From positions 248,001 through 312,000 of the forward strand of contig CANMWT010000002.1 of NCBI GenBank assembly GCA_947501635.1: a DNA stretch of 64,000 nt. The letters are read 5' to 3'. Both the position numbers and the translations under genes were made by a program. Under the pieces are notes generated by a model, which saw only the letters and a list, made by a program, of their open reading frames with translations, had not been told where the DNA came from and did no database searches. This document shows, piece after piece, positions 1-8,562 of this stretch (within the stretch, counting starts at the first letter, position 1; each line of letters begins with the position of its first letter). This stretch comes from an uncultured Roseobacter sp. (GTDB taxonomy: Bacteria; Pseudomonadota; Alphaproteobacteria; Rhodobacterales; Rhodobacteraceae).

Positions 1-296
1 GCCGCCAGTGCAACGGAACGCAGACCCGATCCGCAGACCTGATTGATCGTCCAGGCAGAGGATTCTTGCGGAAGTCCTGCATTGATGTGGGATTGGCGCG
101 CGGGGTTTTGACCTTGAGCGGCGGTCAGAACCTGTCCGAGAATTGTTTCTGAAACTTCTGATGCATCGACACCGGCGCGTGCTACGATTTCCTTGAGCAT
201 CGCTGCACCCAGATCATGGGCGGGAGTGTTTGCGAAAGACCCGCCAAAGCTGCCTACGGCAGTTCGGGCGGCGGAGGCGATTACGACGTTCGTCAT
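1..296 (-). CDS. Acetyl-CoA acetyltransferase (thiolase), N-terminal part, cut by window edge
   Basis: This is the first 98 codons of a thiolase, read leftwards off the window. Thiolases of this type condense two acetyl-CoA to acetoacetyl-CoA (PHB synthesis) or run the reverse reaction in degradation. The N-terminus has the family pattern [16 protein letters not shown], and the nucleophile sits at Cys88 in the motif [10 protein letters not shown], where biosynthetic thiolases carry it. The ATG is preceded by an A/G-rich stretch in a 161-base gap behind the EAL gene. phaA versus atoB cannot be decided without the rest of the gene and its neighbour. Confidence 0.93.
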   Translation of the reverse strand, partial: MTNVVIASAARTAVGSFGGSFANTPAHDLGAAMLKEIVARAGVDASEVSETILGQVLTAAQGQNPARQSHINAGLPQESSAWTINQVCGSGLRSVALA

Positions 297-457
297 GGTT
301 TTTCGGTCCTTTACCAGTTCTTGAGAAGACCAGGCGCGGGCGTCATCGCGGGGTGCTAGTCTTATCGTTGATGTTGGCAATAGTTAACCGATGATTTTTT
401 GCGCGGCAACAGACCCTGCCTGTGACACAGCATCGCAAACAACTGAACGTTTAATCG

Positions 458-1342
458 TTAAACCGCCTTGTTCATTTGAACGTTGCGCATCCAGTCGGGG
501 CGGGTTGTGGCCGGCGCGAAATGATAACCTTGCAGACAGTCGACGCCAAGGCGGGTAAGCACCTCTGCATCCTCGCCGGTTTCGACAAACTCCGCCACGG
601 TGAGCATGTCAAAGTGTTTGGCGATTGACACCAATGCGCCTGTCATCGCCTGGTTGTCGGGATTGTGAGCAATGCCCTGAATGAACTGGCCATCGATCTT
701 TATGACGTCGAAACAGAACTCTTTGAAATAACGAAGCGCGGTATAGCCTGCGCCAAAGTCATCCATTGCAAAGCAGATACCCTGCATCTGCAACCTGTCC
801 ATGAAATCTACGACAAGTTCCGGCACCAGCATGGCAGAACTTTCCGTAATCTCGAGTATCAACCGCTCTCCAATGAGTTCATTGCGTTTCAACCAGCGCT
901 CCAGCGTATGGCTCCAGGGCTTGTAGCCAATCGAGCGTGCGGACATGTTGATGGACAAACGCAGTTCGGGGTTTTCGTGAAGCGCGCGCAGCCCTTTGGC
1001 AAGGGCGAGTGTATCCAGCTCGCGCCCCAGCTCCGAGTTTTCTATCGTATTCATGAATGCGCCGGCTGGGATCACGCGCCCGGTCTCATCCAGCACGCGG
1101 ATCAACCCCTCGTAAAAGGCGACTTTGCTTTGATCGCGCGCCTGCATTACCGGCTGATAGGCCAGCAGGACCTGCTTGTGGCGGATGGCGGCGGCGACCA
1201 TGTCCATGGTCTGCCTGTCGCGCGATGAAACCGCAAAGTTTAGCGGGCTGTCAGTGCCCGGTTCCATATCCGCCATCATTTGTTTTCTGGGTCCGGGCAT
1301 GTTGTCCTCGATCTGCTTCGTTGGGACAAATTGCGGGTGCAC
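458..1342 (-). CDS. EAL-domain protein, probable cyclic-di-GMP phosphodiesterase
   Basis: The 294-residue protein is almost entirely one EAL domain (about residues 50-285) after a short unassigned N-terminus. The signature reads EGL at 78-80. The usual metal and catalytic residues are present: Asn132 (NMSARS), Glu164 (EITES), Asp194-Asp195 (DDFGAGY), Lys215 (IKIDG), Glu251 (EFVET) and Gln271 (LQGYHF). An active phosphodiesterase is therefore expected. There is no GGDEF, PAS, receiver or membrane segment, so it looks cytoplasmic, with any signal input through the N-terminal 45 residues or a partner. It is divergent from tag; the thiolase follows on the same strand after a gap and is probably unrelated. 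Confidence 0.9.
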   Translation of the reverse strand: MHPQFVPTKQIEDNMPGPRKQMMADMEPGTDSPLNFAVSSRDRQTMDMVAAAIRHKQVLLAYQPVMQARDQSKVAFYEGLIRVLDETGRVIPAGAFMNTIENSELGRELDTLALAKGLRALHENPELRLSINMSARSIGYKPWSHTLERWLKRNELIGERLILEITESSAMLVPELVVDFMDRLQMQGICFAMDDFGAGYTALRYFKEFCFDVIKIDGQFIQGIAHNPDNQAMTGALVSIAKHFDMLTVAEFVETGEDAEVLTRLGVDCLQGYHFAPATTRPDWMRNVQMNKAV

Positions 1343-1419
1343 TTGCTAAAATCCCCTTAATATTCCTATTTTGTTCTAATTCGACATTAAGTCATACTAA
1401 AGCTAAGGGACTGTTTTTA

Positions 1420-2001
1420 ATGCAAGAGATGGTTAATCGCTGTGGCTGGGCCGGACCCGAACAAATCTATTTGGACTATCACGACACCGATTGGGGTGTG
1501 CCGGAGTACGACAGCCGCGCCCTTTGGGAGAAACTGATTCTCGACGGTTTTCAAGCCGGGCTGAGCTGGATCACGATCCTCAAGAAACGCGAGAATTTTC
1601 GCTCGGCTTTTGCCGGTTTCGACCCAAACACGATTGCGGAATGGGGTGTGCAGGATGTGCAGCGCCTGTTGGGTGATCCGGGCATCATCCGGCATCGGGG
1701 CAAAATCGAAGCGGCGATTTCAAATGCTCGGGTCTGGCAGCAGATTGAAGCGCGCGAGGGCTTTGATAGCTATCTTTGGAAATACACCGGCGGTGCCCCT
1801 TTGCAAAACAGGTTCGAGCGGCAAGCCGATGTGCCCACGCAGACACCCTTGTCACAGCAGATATCAAAAGACCTCAAGGCGGAGGGCTTCAAGTTTTGTG
1901 GCCCCACGATCGTTTATGCATTCATGGAAGCCGTCGGTATGGTGAATGATCATCTGGTCTCCTGCCACCGTCATCAGCCGGTCGCGCAGATGGGGCGTTG
2001 A
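1420..2001 (+). CDS. tag: DNA-3-methyladenine glycosylase I
   Basis: A 193-residue Tag-family base-excision glycosylase that removes 3-methyladenine from alkylated DNA. It aligns along its length with the E. coli enzyme: [16 protein letters not shown] at the start, [33 protein letters not shown] and NDHLVSC near the end. The zinc-snap ligands are visible as Cys8, His21, His178 and Cys182. The start at 1420 follows AAGGGA at suitable spacing; an in-frame ATG at 1429 is also possible. The reading frame stays open far upstream, but that stretch lies over the EAL gene and is not coding here. It precedes rpsD on the same strand by 133 bases. Confidence 0.94.
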   Translation: MQEMVNRCGWAGPEQIYLDYHDTDWGVPEYDSRALWEKLILDGFQAGLSWITILKKRENFRSAFAGFDPNTIAEWGVQDVQRLLGDPGIIRHRGKIEAAISNARVWQQIEAREGFDSYLWKYTGGAPLQNRFERQADVPTQTPLSQQISKDLKAEGFKFCGPTIVYAFMEAVGMVNDHLVSCHRHQPVAQMGR

Positions 2002-2134
2002 CTCTGTCTTCAGCGGCAGTATAAGCGCGGCTTCATTGGTGTTGGTGGCCCCCGCAAGGGGATGCCTGTCGGGAGCAATCCAGAGGACAACGCCCTTCAC
2101 GCCCAAGCCGGGCTTGCCAAGAAGGAGAACAGCC

Positions 2135-2755
2135 GTGACAAAACGCACCGCTGCCAAGTACAAAATTGACCGCCGCATGGGCGAAAACATCTGGGGCCGT
2201 CCGAAATCGCCTGTCAACCGCCGCGAATACGGCCCCGGCCAGCACGGCCAGCGCCGCAAGGGCAAGCTTTCGGATTTCGGTATCCAGCTGCGTGCCAAGC
2301 AGAAGCTCAAAGGATACTACGGTGATCTGACTGAAAAGCAGTTCCGCCGCATTTACGCCGAAGCCGAGCGTGTGAAGGGCGACACCGGTGAAAACCTGAT
2401 TGGTCTGCTCGAGCGTCGCCTTGACGCTGTTGTGTACCGCGCAAAATTCGTCGCGACCGTCTTTGCCGCGCGCCAGTTCGTGAACCACAAGCATGTGCGC
2501 GTGAACGGCAAGATCGTGAACATCCCGTCCTACCGCGTGAAAGAGGGTGATGTGATCGAAGTGCGTGATCGGTCCAAGCAGATTGCAGCCCTGATCGAAG
2601 CCACGCAGCTGTCAGAGCGCGATGTGCCCGACTATATCGAAGCCGATCATTCCAAGATGACCGCCAAATTTGTGCGCACGCCAAACCTGGGCGACGTGCC
2701 TTATCCGGTGATGATGGAACCCAACCTCGTGGTCGAATTCTACGCGAAGAACTAA
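2135..2755 (+). CDS. rpsD: 30S ribosomal protein S4
   Basis: Ribosomal protein S4 (206 residues), a primary 16S rRNA-binding protein of the small subunit. The sequence has the alphaproteobacterial N-terminus [20 protein letters not shown], the [19 protein letters not shown] segment, and the S4 RNA-binding domain ([15 protein letters not shown] to [18 protein letters not shown]-like, about 93-155). The GTG start is chosen because AAGGAGA lies 7 bases upstream and because the family begins TKR/SKR. The open frame continues further 5', but that extension is not S4-like. As usual in this group it is a single gene away from the main ribosomal clusters, closed by its own terminator. Confidence 0.97.
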   Translation: MTKRTAAKYKIDRRMGENIWGRPKSPVNRREYGPGQHGQRRKGKLSDFGIQLRAKQKLKGYYGDLTEKQFRRIYAEAERVKGDTGENLIGLLERRLDAVVYRAKFVATVFAARQFVNHKHVRVNGKIVNIPSYRVKEGDVIEVRDRSKQIAALIEATQLSERDVPDYIEADHSKMTAKFVRTPNLGDVPYPVMMEPNLVVEFYAKN

Positions 2756-2780
2756 GGTTTTTCACAGCTCAGCATTCAAA

Positions 2781-2818
2781 AGGCCGCGTGAGGGATGACC
2801 CGCGCGGCCTTTTTCTTT
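2781..2818 (+). terminator. Rho-independent terminator after rpsD
   Basis: An 8-bp stem, AGGCCGCG with CGCGGCCT, closes a 14-base loop and is followed by TTTTTCTTTT. It begins 26 bases after the rpsD stop codon. Confidence 0.85.
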
Positions 2819-2926
2819 TGTGAAAGGGCAGATGCGGGGCGGTATGTCACCCCACTGCAGACAGTTGGCGCTGGCGCAGCATCCCGAGCCCAGCTAAATT
2901 CCGCGAGACAGACGAGGACCCGTTCA

Positions 2927-4006
2927 ATGACCATAGCAGCACAGCCAGGCATCATGGATATTGCTCTCTATCAGGGGGGCGCGTCCAAAATCGAAGGTCA
3001 GGCAGAGCCATTGAAGCTCAGCTCGAACGAAAATCCCTTTGGCTGCAGCAGCGCGGCAACCGCTGCGGTGGCGAAGGCAGCGCTGAGGATGCATCGCTAT
3101 CCCACCACGGATCACGCGGCGTTGCGCGAGGCCATTGCTGATGTGCACGCGCTGGATGCAGGACGCATCATTTGCGGTGTCGGATCGGACGAGTTGTTAA
3201 CACTGCTGGCCATGGGCTTTGCGGGTCCGGGAGATGAGGTGCTTTACACCGAGCATGGGTTTTCAATGTACCGTATCTTTGCCCTTTCTGCCGGCGCCGA
3301 ACCTGTTGTTGCACCCGAAAAAGACCGCCGTGTCGATGTGGATGCGCTGCTGGCATGCATCTCGCCTGAGACGCGATTGGTTTACATCGCCAATCCGGCC
3401 AATCCCACGGGCACTGCACTTGATCTGGCCGAGCTGACCCGCTTGGCCGAAGGGATCCCTGCCACCTGCCTTCTGGTGCTGGACGGGGCCTATGCCGAGT
3501 TCTTTGAAGGGTATGATGGCGGTGCCGGTCTGGTGGACCGGTTCCGGAATGTTGTGATGACACGCACCTTTTCCAAGCTTTACGGGCTGGGTGGGTTGCG
3601 GGTCGGCTGGGCCTATGCGCATCAGGAGATCATCGATGTGCTCAACCGTATCCGCGGTCCTTTCAACCTGTCCAGCGTGGCGCTGGCGGGGGCCGAGGCG
3701 GGGGTGCGCGACCGCGCGTTCGTCGCGCGTTGCCTGCGCGACAACGCCGAACAACGGGCGCGGCTGACGGGCGGGTTGAACCAGCTGGGCATAGCCTGCG
3801 ACGAAAGCCACGCCAATTTTGTGTTGGCCCGTTTCGCTGATGAAGCCGAAGCGCTGGCCGCGGATGCGCATCTCAAACAAGCGGGAATCCTGGTGCGGCT
3901 GGTCAAAGGCTACGGATTTCCTGAAGCGCTGCGCATTACCGTGGGCAGCGCGCAGGATGTTAGTCAGGTGCTGGACGCTTTGAGCAATTTCAAGAGGACG
4001 ACATGA
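2927..4006 (+). CDS. hisC: Histidinol-phosphate / aromatic aminotransferase
   Basis: A 359-residue class I/II PLP-dependent aminotransferase of the HisC family. Visible motifs are LSSNENPFG (31-39), IANPANPTGT (154-163), DGAYAEF and the PLP lysine Lys217 in RTFSKLYGLGGLRVGW. It catalyses transamination of imidazole-acetol phosphate with glutamate. HisC enzymes encoded next to a prephenate dehydrogenase, as here, often also work on aromatic keto acids. The ATG is preceded by GACGAGGA. It overlaps tyrC by four bases (ATGA), so the two are translationally coupled, which favours a role in tyrosine/phenylalanine formation alongside or instead of histidine synthesis. Confidence 0.93.
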   Translation: MTIAAQPGIMDIALYQGGASKIEGQAEPLKLSSNENPFGCSSAATAAVAKAALRMHRYPTTDHAALREAIADVHALDAGRIICGVGSDELLTLLAMGFAGPGDEVLYTEHGFSMYRIFALSAGAEPVVAPEKDRRVDVDALLACISPETRLVYIANPANPTGTALDLAELTRLAEGIPATCLLVLDGAYAEFFEGYDGGAGLVDRFRNVVMTRTFSKLYGLGGLRVGWAYAHQEIIDVLNRIRGPFNLSSVALAGAEAGVRDRAFVARCLRDNAEQRARLTGGLNQLGIACDESHANFVLARFADEAEALAADAHLKQAGILVRLVKGYGFPEALRITVGSAQDVSQVLDALSNFKRTT

Positions 4007-4923
4007 CCCAACTCTACAACCGCGTTGCCCTGATCGGTCTGGGGTTGATCGCGTCCTCCATGTTCTGGGGGATGAAACGCAACAGCCTGGCGGGCGAGGT
4101 CACCGGCTATGCCCGCAGTCAAAAGACCCGCGACACCGCGCGCCGGATCGGATTGTGCGACCGGGTCTGTGACAGCATGGCCGAGGCCGTGAAAGACGCC
4201 GATCTGATTGTGTTATGCGTGCCAGTGGGTGTGATGGGCGATGTTGCCCGGGAAATCGGTCCGCATCTGAAAAGTGGGGCCACCGTGACGGATGTAGGCT
4301 CGGTCAAGCGTGACGTGATCCGCAGTGTAAGCCCACATTTACCGAAGGATGTGCATTTCGTGCCGGGCCACCCGATGGCGGGGACGGAGCATTCGGGCCC
4401 TGAATCGGGATTTGCCGAACTGTTCGACAACCGCTGGTGTTTGCTGGTGCCAATCGAGGGCAGCGACCCTGAGGCCGTAGCAAAGCTTAGGCGTTTCTGG
4501 GAGACGCTTGGCAGCAATGTGGAAGAGATGGAACCTGAGCATCATGATCTGGTCTGTGCCGTGACAAGCCATGCGCCGCACCTGATCGCTTACACGATGG
4601 TCGGCGTTGCGGATGATCTGGGGCGGGTAACGGATAGCGAAATTATCAAGTTTTCCGCTGCAGGTTTTCGCGATTTCACACGGATTGCAGCCAGCGATCC
4701 AACCATGTGGCGCGATGTGTTTCTGACAAACAAGGATGCTACACTGGATATTCTGGGTCGGTTTACCGAAGAACTGTTTGCCTTGCAGCGCGCGATACGG
4801 ACCGGCGACGGACAGCATCTGCACGACTATTTCACCCGCACCCGCGCGATCAGGCGCGGTATCATCGAGGCGGGGCAGGACACGGATGCCCCTGATTTCG
4901 GGCGCAAACCGGCTTCATCATGA
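4003..4923 (+). CDS. tyrC: Prephenate / arogenate (cyclohexadienyl) dehydrogenase
   Basis: A 306-residue TyrA/TyrC-type NAD(P)-dependent dehydrogenase that oxidatively decarboxylates prephenate or arogenate in tyrosine synthesis. The nucleotide-binding loop is GLGLIASS (12-19). Family catalytic elements are TDVGSVK (Ser100), GHPMAGTEHSGPESG (His123) and VTSHAPHLIAY (His190). No chorismate mutase or ACT domain is present, so it is the short monofunctional form. It is coupled to hisC upstream (ATGA overlap) and to the extensin-like gene downstream (ATGA overlap). Whether prephenate or arogenate is preferred cannot be read from sequence. Confidence 0.93.
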   Translation: MTQLYNRVALIGLGLIASSMFWGMKRNSLAGEVTGYARSQKTRDTARRIGLCDRVCDSMAEAVKDADLIVLCVPVGVMGDVAREIGPHLKSGATVTDVGSVKRDVIRSVSPHLPKDVHFVPGHPMAGTEHSGPESGFAELFDNRWCLLVPIEGSDPEAVAKLRRFWETLGSNVEEMEPEHHDLVCAVTSHAPHLIAYTMVGVADDLGRVTDSEIIKFSAAGFRDFTRIAASDPTMWRDVFLTNKDATLDILGRFTEELFALQRAIRTGDGQHLHDYFTRTRAIRRGIIEAGQDTDAPDFGRKPASS

Positions 4924-5699
4924 AGCGTTGGGTTGCCCTGTTCTTTTGCCTTGCGGGCATGGCCTCGGCCGGGCCTGATGCATCGCTCAGACCTGAAAGC
5001 CGCCCGGCCGCCGGTGCGCAGGTGCAACCTTCGGGGACAATTCAACCACGCAAACGGGATGCCGCAGGCGCGGCTGCGGCGCGGCGCGGCGACGGGCCGA
5101 CACAGTCGCTGCGGCCCGAGCAAAGGCCGAGAAAGTTCCGCCGTATCGCGCGCGAGCAGGAAAAGCTGCGCCAGCGCGGTGCCGTATGCGGCGATCCGGA
5201 AATCCAAGGCGAAGTCGTCGGCCGCGTGAGGGGCAGGATATCGGGATGCGGTCTGTCCGACGCGGTGCGTATCAGGGCTGTCTCGGGTGTTACCCTCAGC
5301 CAGCAGGCAGTGATCGATTGCACAACGGCCAAAGCGCTCAAAGCCTGGCTGGATGACACCGCGAAACCGGCCCTTGCGCGGATGGGCGGCGGTTTGAGCG
5401 GTTTGCGCGTTGCGGCACATTACGCCTGCAGGACCCGCAACAATCAACCGGGCGCGCGGATTTCCGAGCATGGCAGGGGCCGCGCGATAGATATATCAGC
5501 GCTGAAGCTGCGCGATGGCTCTATGATAACGGTGCGCAAAGGGTGGAATGCAGAGGCCACGCGCGACGTCATGCGTCAATTGCACAGCGGTGCCTGCGGG
5601 CCCTTCGGTACTGTGTTGGGCCCAAATTCGGACCGGTTTCATCAAAGCCATTTCCACTTTGACACCGCACGGTATCGCAGCGGACCTTACTGCCGCTAG
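4920..5699 (+). CDS. Secreted extensin-like domain protein
   Basis: A 259-residue protein with a signal peptide (about 1-18, ending GMASAG), an Arg/Pro/Ala-rich variable linker (about 20-85) and a C-terminal extensin-like domain (about 90-259; the family is Pfam Extensin-like_C). The domain shows CG at its start, ARISEHGRGRAIDIS and FHQSHFHFDTAR, and six cysteines suited to periplasmic disulfides. The His/Asp arrangement resembles D-Ala-D-Ala-peptidase-type folds, so a cell-wall role is plausible but not demonstrated. It overlaps tyrC by ATGA and overlaps the convergent DUF2125 gene by four bases, so no room exists for a terminator. Confidence 0.85.
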   Translation: MKRWVALFFCLAGMASAGPDASLRPESRPAAGAQVQPSGTIQPRKRDAAGAAAARRGDGPTQSLRPEQRPRKFRRIAREQEKLRQRGAVCGDPEIQGEVVGRVRGRISGCGLSDAVRIRAVSGVTLSQQAVIDCTTAKALKAWLDDTAKPALARMGGGLSGLRVAAHYACRTRNNQPGARISEHGRGRAIDISALKLRDGSMITVRKGWNAEATRDVMRQLHSGACGPFGTVLGPNSDRFHQSHFHFDTARYRSGPYCR

Positions 5700-6700
5700 C
5701 GCAGGACAAGCCGTGGTGCCGAGCCCAGCGGGATAAACCCCAAGAAGATACGACCGTCTCGCAGGGTCAGGGCCGCGTCAATGGTATCGGGGTTGCCGCT
5801 GCTGCGTGCCAGAGCACCAAGGATGCTTTCCAGCTGCGGGCGCAATCCTTCAGGCAGTGCGCCCGCGCTTTGCGCCAAGCTCAGCATGTCTTGCCAGTTG
5901 CGCGCCTGAAGCGACACCTCGCCGCTCAAAACGCCCTTTGGGCTTACATCGAGCGTTGCCGCGCCGCGCAACAGCAAGGCACCCCACTGGGCTTCGGCCA
6001 GTTCCAGATTAATACGCCGTGGCTGGGGCCGTGCATCTTCGATGGTGCTGCGGTCGAAGGGACGGTCAAATCTGATCTGCAGAGCAAGTTGCAGGCTTTC
6101 AAAGGCGACCGGCCAGTCGTCGGGTACGCGCAAGGCCTTGCGCGGCAAGCTGCCGGGTTCGAAGGCCGGCGCATCCAGCACAAAGCTGTAGAGGGTGGCC
6201 GTATCGGCGTCCTGTGTCATGCCAAGGGTCAGGCCCTCGGCAGCCATCCAGCTGCCTTGCGGTGCGGCCAAAGCCCATGGGCCGGATGTCAGCTGCATCT
6301 GTTGCAGCTCCAGCGTCGCACCCGGATGCAGCCGTAAATCCGCCTGCGCTTGTTCCGCGCGCACAGTATTGCGCAGTACGGGCGAGGCGATCACGATCTC
6401 GTCTTGCGGAAAGATCAAGGTCACGTGCCCCGGCCACCACGCAGGTGCCGAGATTTCAAGTGTCGAGGCCGCGAAAGCCAGCCCGGTTTCAGGGTCCGCC
6501 AGTGCAGGCCTTTCCAGCGTAGTCTCAAGCGCCAGAGGAAAGCCTCCGATCGTTGTTTCGCTCACATCGGCTTGCCAGCCAAGCGCGCGCCGTTCTTCCA
6601 GCCAAGCCTCCAGACCGTTGCGCAGACTATTGGCCGCAAAAAACCACCACCCGCTCCAGACCGCTGCAAACAGAATGAGTATCCAGACCAATCGCCGCAT
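5696..6700 (-). CDS. DUF2125 family protein
   Basis: A 334-residue protein with one N-terminal membrane or uncleaved signal segment (about residues 2-24, MRRLVWILILFAAVWSGWWF) followed by a beta-rich extracytoplasmic region. It matches the DUF2125 family of alphaproteobacteria in layout: LEAWLEERRALGWQADV, GGFPLALET, AWWPGHV and a C-terminal LRDGRIFLGFIPLG. No function is established for the family. The start at MRRLV is preferred because it places the hydrophobic segment at the N-terminus; the frame stays open for 17 further codons upstream that look non-coding. It converges on the extensin gene with a four-base stop-codon overlap. Confidence 0.85.
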   Translation of the reverse strand: MRRLVWILILFAAVWSGWWFFAANSLRNGLEAWLEERRALGWQADVSETTIGGFPLALETTLERPALADPETGLAFAASTLEISAPAWWPGHVTLIFPQDEIVIASPVLRNTVRAEQAQADLRLHPGATLELQQMQLTSGPWALAAPQGSWMAAEGLTLGMTQDADTATLYSFVLDAPAFEPGSLPRKALRVPDDWPVAFESLQLALQIRFDRPFDRSTIEDARPQPRRINLELAEAQWGALLLRGAATLDVSPKGVLSGEVSLQARNWQDMLSLAQSAGALPEGLRPQLESILGALARSSGNPDTIDAALTLRDGRIFLGFIPLGSAPRLVLR

Positions 6701-6765
6701 CACAACACACTTTCGTTTTCCATCGATTTGAGGTTTACGCAAAGCGCGCAAGGAGAACCAGCACT

Positions 6766-7296
6766 ATGACCATGTGGGTATTCGGATACGGCAGCCTTCT
6801 TTGGAATCCGGGGTTTGAAGTCGCCGAACAGGTTGTAGCGACCTTGCCGGGCTATGCCCGCTCGTTCTGCATGCGGTCCATTCACCATCGGGGCACAGAA
6901 GATCACCCGGGTCTGGTGCTGGCGCTGGACGAGGAACCCTCGCACGCCTGCGAAGGGGTTGCACTGGCCGTCAAAGCGGGACAGGAGGCAGAGACGCTGG
7001 CCTACCTGCGCGAGCGCGAATTGATCTCTTCTGCCTATTTGGAGCGGGAATTGTCGGTCGATTTGATTGACGGACGCCGGATCGAGGCGGTGGTCTATGT
7101 CATAAACCCCGACCACGTGCAGTATTGCGGCGGCCTGCCGCTGGAAGAGCAGGCGAAAATCATATCGAACGCGGTCGGCGGGATGGGCCCCAACACCGAG
7201 TATCTTTACAATACTGCCCAGCATTTGACCGATATCGGACTGCATGACCCCGATTTGGAGTGGTTGAGCCAGCGGGTTCGCGCGCTCACATCATAA
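6766..7296 (+). CDS. ChaC-like gamma-glutamylcyclotransferase
   Basis: A 176-residue protein of the ChaC branch of gamma-glutamylcyclotransferases, which cleave glutathione to 5-oxoproline and Cys-Gly. The substrate loop appears as FGYGSLLWNP (6-15), followed by PGYARSFCMRSIHHRGT and the YLRERELISSAYLERE helix containing the acidic residues of the family. The start is supported by AGGAGA nine bases upstream; the second ATG two codons later is less well spaced. It is divergent from the DUF2125 gene and leads on the same strand towards the stator-like pair, separated by 75 bases. Confidence 0.88.
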   Translation: MTMWVFGYGSLLWNPGFEVAEQVVATLPGYARSFCMRSIHHRGTEDHPGLVLALDEEPSHACEGVALAVKAGQEAETLAYLRERELISSAYLERELSVDLIDGRRIEAVVYVINPDHVQYCGGLPLEEQAKIISNAVGGMGPNTEYLYNTAQHLTDIGLHDPDLEWLSQRVRALTS

Positions 7297-7371
7297 TTTC
7301 TTGGCGCTTGGTTGTGTTTTCTGTGTAAACTACGCATAGAGCAGAACAATAACGGTCAGGAGCGGGGGCGT

Positions 7372-8562
7372 ATGGCGTTACCAGACCAAAAAGTCAGGCC
7401 AGTCTTTTCGCAACCTGTGCGGCAGATTTCTTTGATGCTGATCGTGCTGGCGCTTTCGGGCTTTGGCAGCTTTCTTGCCTTGCCGCGGGTGCTGCCCGTC
7501 TTCGAAGCGAACCCCTACCTGAACGGATTTATCCTTTTTGTCTTCCTGATCGGCGTGCTGGCCTGTTTCTATCAGGTGTTCCAACTGATCGGATCGGTGC
7601 GTTGGATCGAAAGCTTTGCAAACGGCACGCTCGACAGTAGTGTCAGAGCGCCCTTGCTACTGGCGCCGCTCGCGACGCTCTTGCGGCAGCGGGGCGCGCG
7701 GATGCAAGTCAGCGCGACCTCCACGCGGTCCATTCTGGATTCTGTTGCAACGCGGATCGACGAAGCCCGCGAAATCACCCGATACATTGTGAACATGCTT
7801 ATCTTTCTGGGCTTGTTAGGGACGTTCTACGGTCTGGCCACCACGGTGCCCGCTGTTGTCGACACGATCCGAAGCCTTGCCCCGCAGGATGGGGAAGGGG
7901 GCGTTGAGGTGTTCAACCGGCTGATGACCGGGCTGGAGGCGCAGCTGGGCGGCATGGGCGTGGCTTTTGCCTCGTCACTTCTGGGGCTGGCCGGTTCGCT
8001 GATTGTGGGATTGCTTGAACTCTTTGCAGGTCATGGTCAGAACCGCTTTTACCGAGAACTTGAGGAGTGGCTCAGCACGATCACGCGGGTTGGCTTCACG
8101 GCGGGGGAGGACGCGACGGGCGAGCAGAACATCATGGCGGGTGTTGTGGATCACATGGCCGAACAGATGGACGCGCTGCAACAGATGTTCGTCAATGCCG
8201 AGGCGGGCCGGTCCGAGGTGAACGAACGTCTTGCCAGCCTTACTACAGCGCTTGAACATATGACACGCCACGGTGACCGGTCCGACCCTTCGGTGTCGGC
8301 ACTGGAACGGGTTGCTGCCGGCCAAGAACGGTTGATTACCCTGATTGAGACGCAAGGACAGGGCGGTGGCGACGGTATTGATGCTGAAAGCCGAATGCGC
8401 CTGCGGTCCATTGATGTCCAGCTTTTGCATATTCTCGAAGAGATTTCCGCAGGTCGACAGGAAAGCATCGCCGAGTTGCGTACCGACATCAACAAGCTTG
8501 CGGAAGCGATGAAACCCCGCAGACCACGCGCGCTTGGTGGCACACCGCCCGGAGACGGCTGA
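7372..8562 (+). CDS. MotA/TolQ/ExbB-like membrane protein, channel subunit of a stator-like complex
   Basis: A 396-residue inner-membrane protein with four hydrophobic segments in the MotA arrangement (about 19-40, 50-72, 139-165, 194-219), a cytoplasmic loop between TM2 and TM3, and a roughly 175-residue cytoplasmic tail. TM3 (NMLIFLGLLGTFYGLATTVP) and TM4 (LGGMGVAFASSLLGLAGSL) carry the glycine- and small-residue-rich pattern typical of TolQ/ExbB/MotA. The tail has heptad-like helices. GGAGCGGGGG precedes the ATG at 7372; the frame is open for 20 codons upstream. Its stop overlaps the next start by one base (TGATG), so it is coupled to the MotB-like partner. Its physiological task is unknown to me. 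Confidence 0.85.
   Translation: MALPDQKVRPVFSQPVRQISLMLIVLALSGFGSFLALPRVLPVFEANPYLNGFILFVFLIGVLACFYQVFQLIGSVRWIESFANGTLDSSVRAPLLLAPLATLLRQRGARMQVSATSTRSILDSVATRIDEAREITRYIVNMLIFLGLLGTFYGLATTVPAVVDTIRSLAPQDGEGGVEVFNRLMTGLEAQLGGMGVAFASSLLGLAGSLIVGLLELFAGHGQNRFYRELEEWLSTITRVGFTAGEDATGEQNIMAGVVDHMAEQMDALQQMFVNAEAGRSEVNERLASLTTALEHMTRHGDRSDPSVSALERVAAGQERLITLIETQGQGGGDGIDAESRMRLRSIDVQLLHILEEISAGRQESIAELRTDINKLAEAMKPRRPRALGGTPPGDG

Noticed and set aside
1946-2134. N-terminal extension of S4 upstream of the GTG
   Set aside because: The extension overlaps the end of tag, is unlike S4, and the GTG has an ideal AAGGAGA site.
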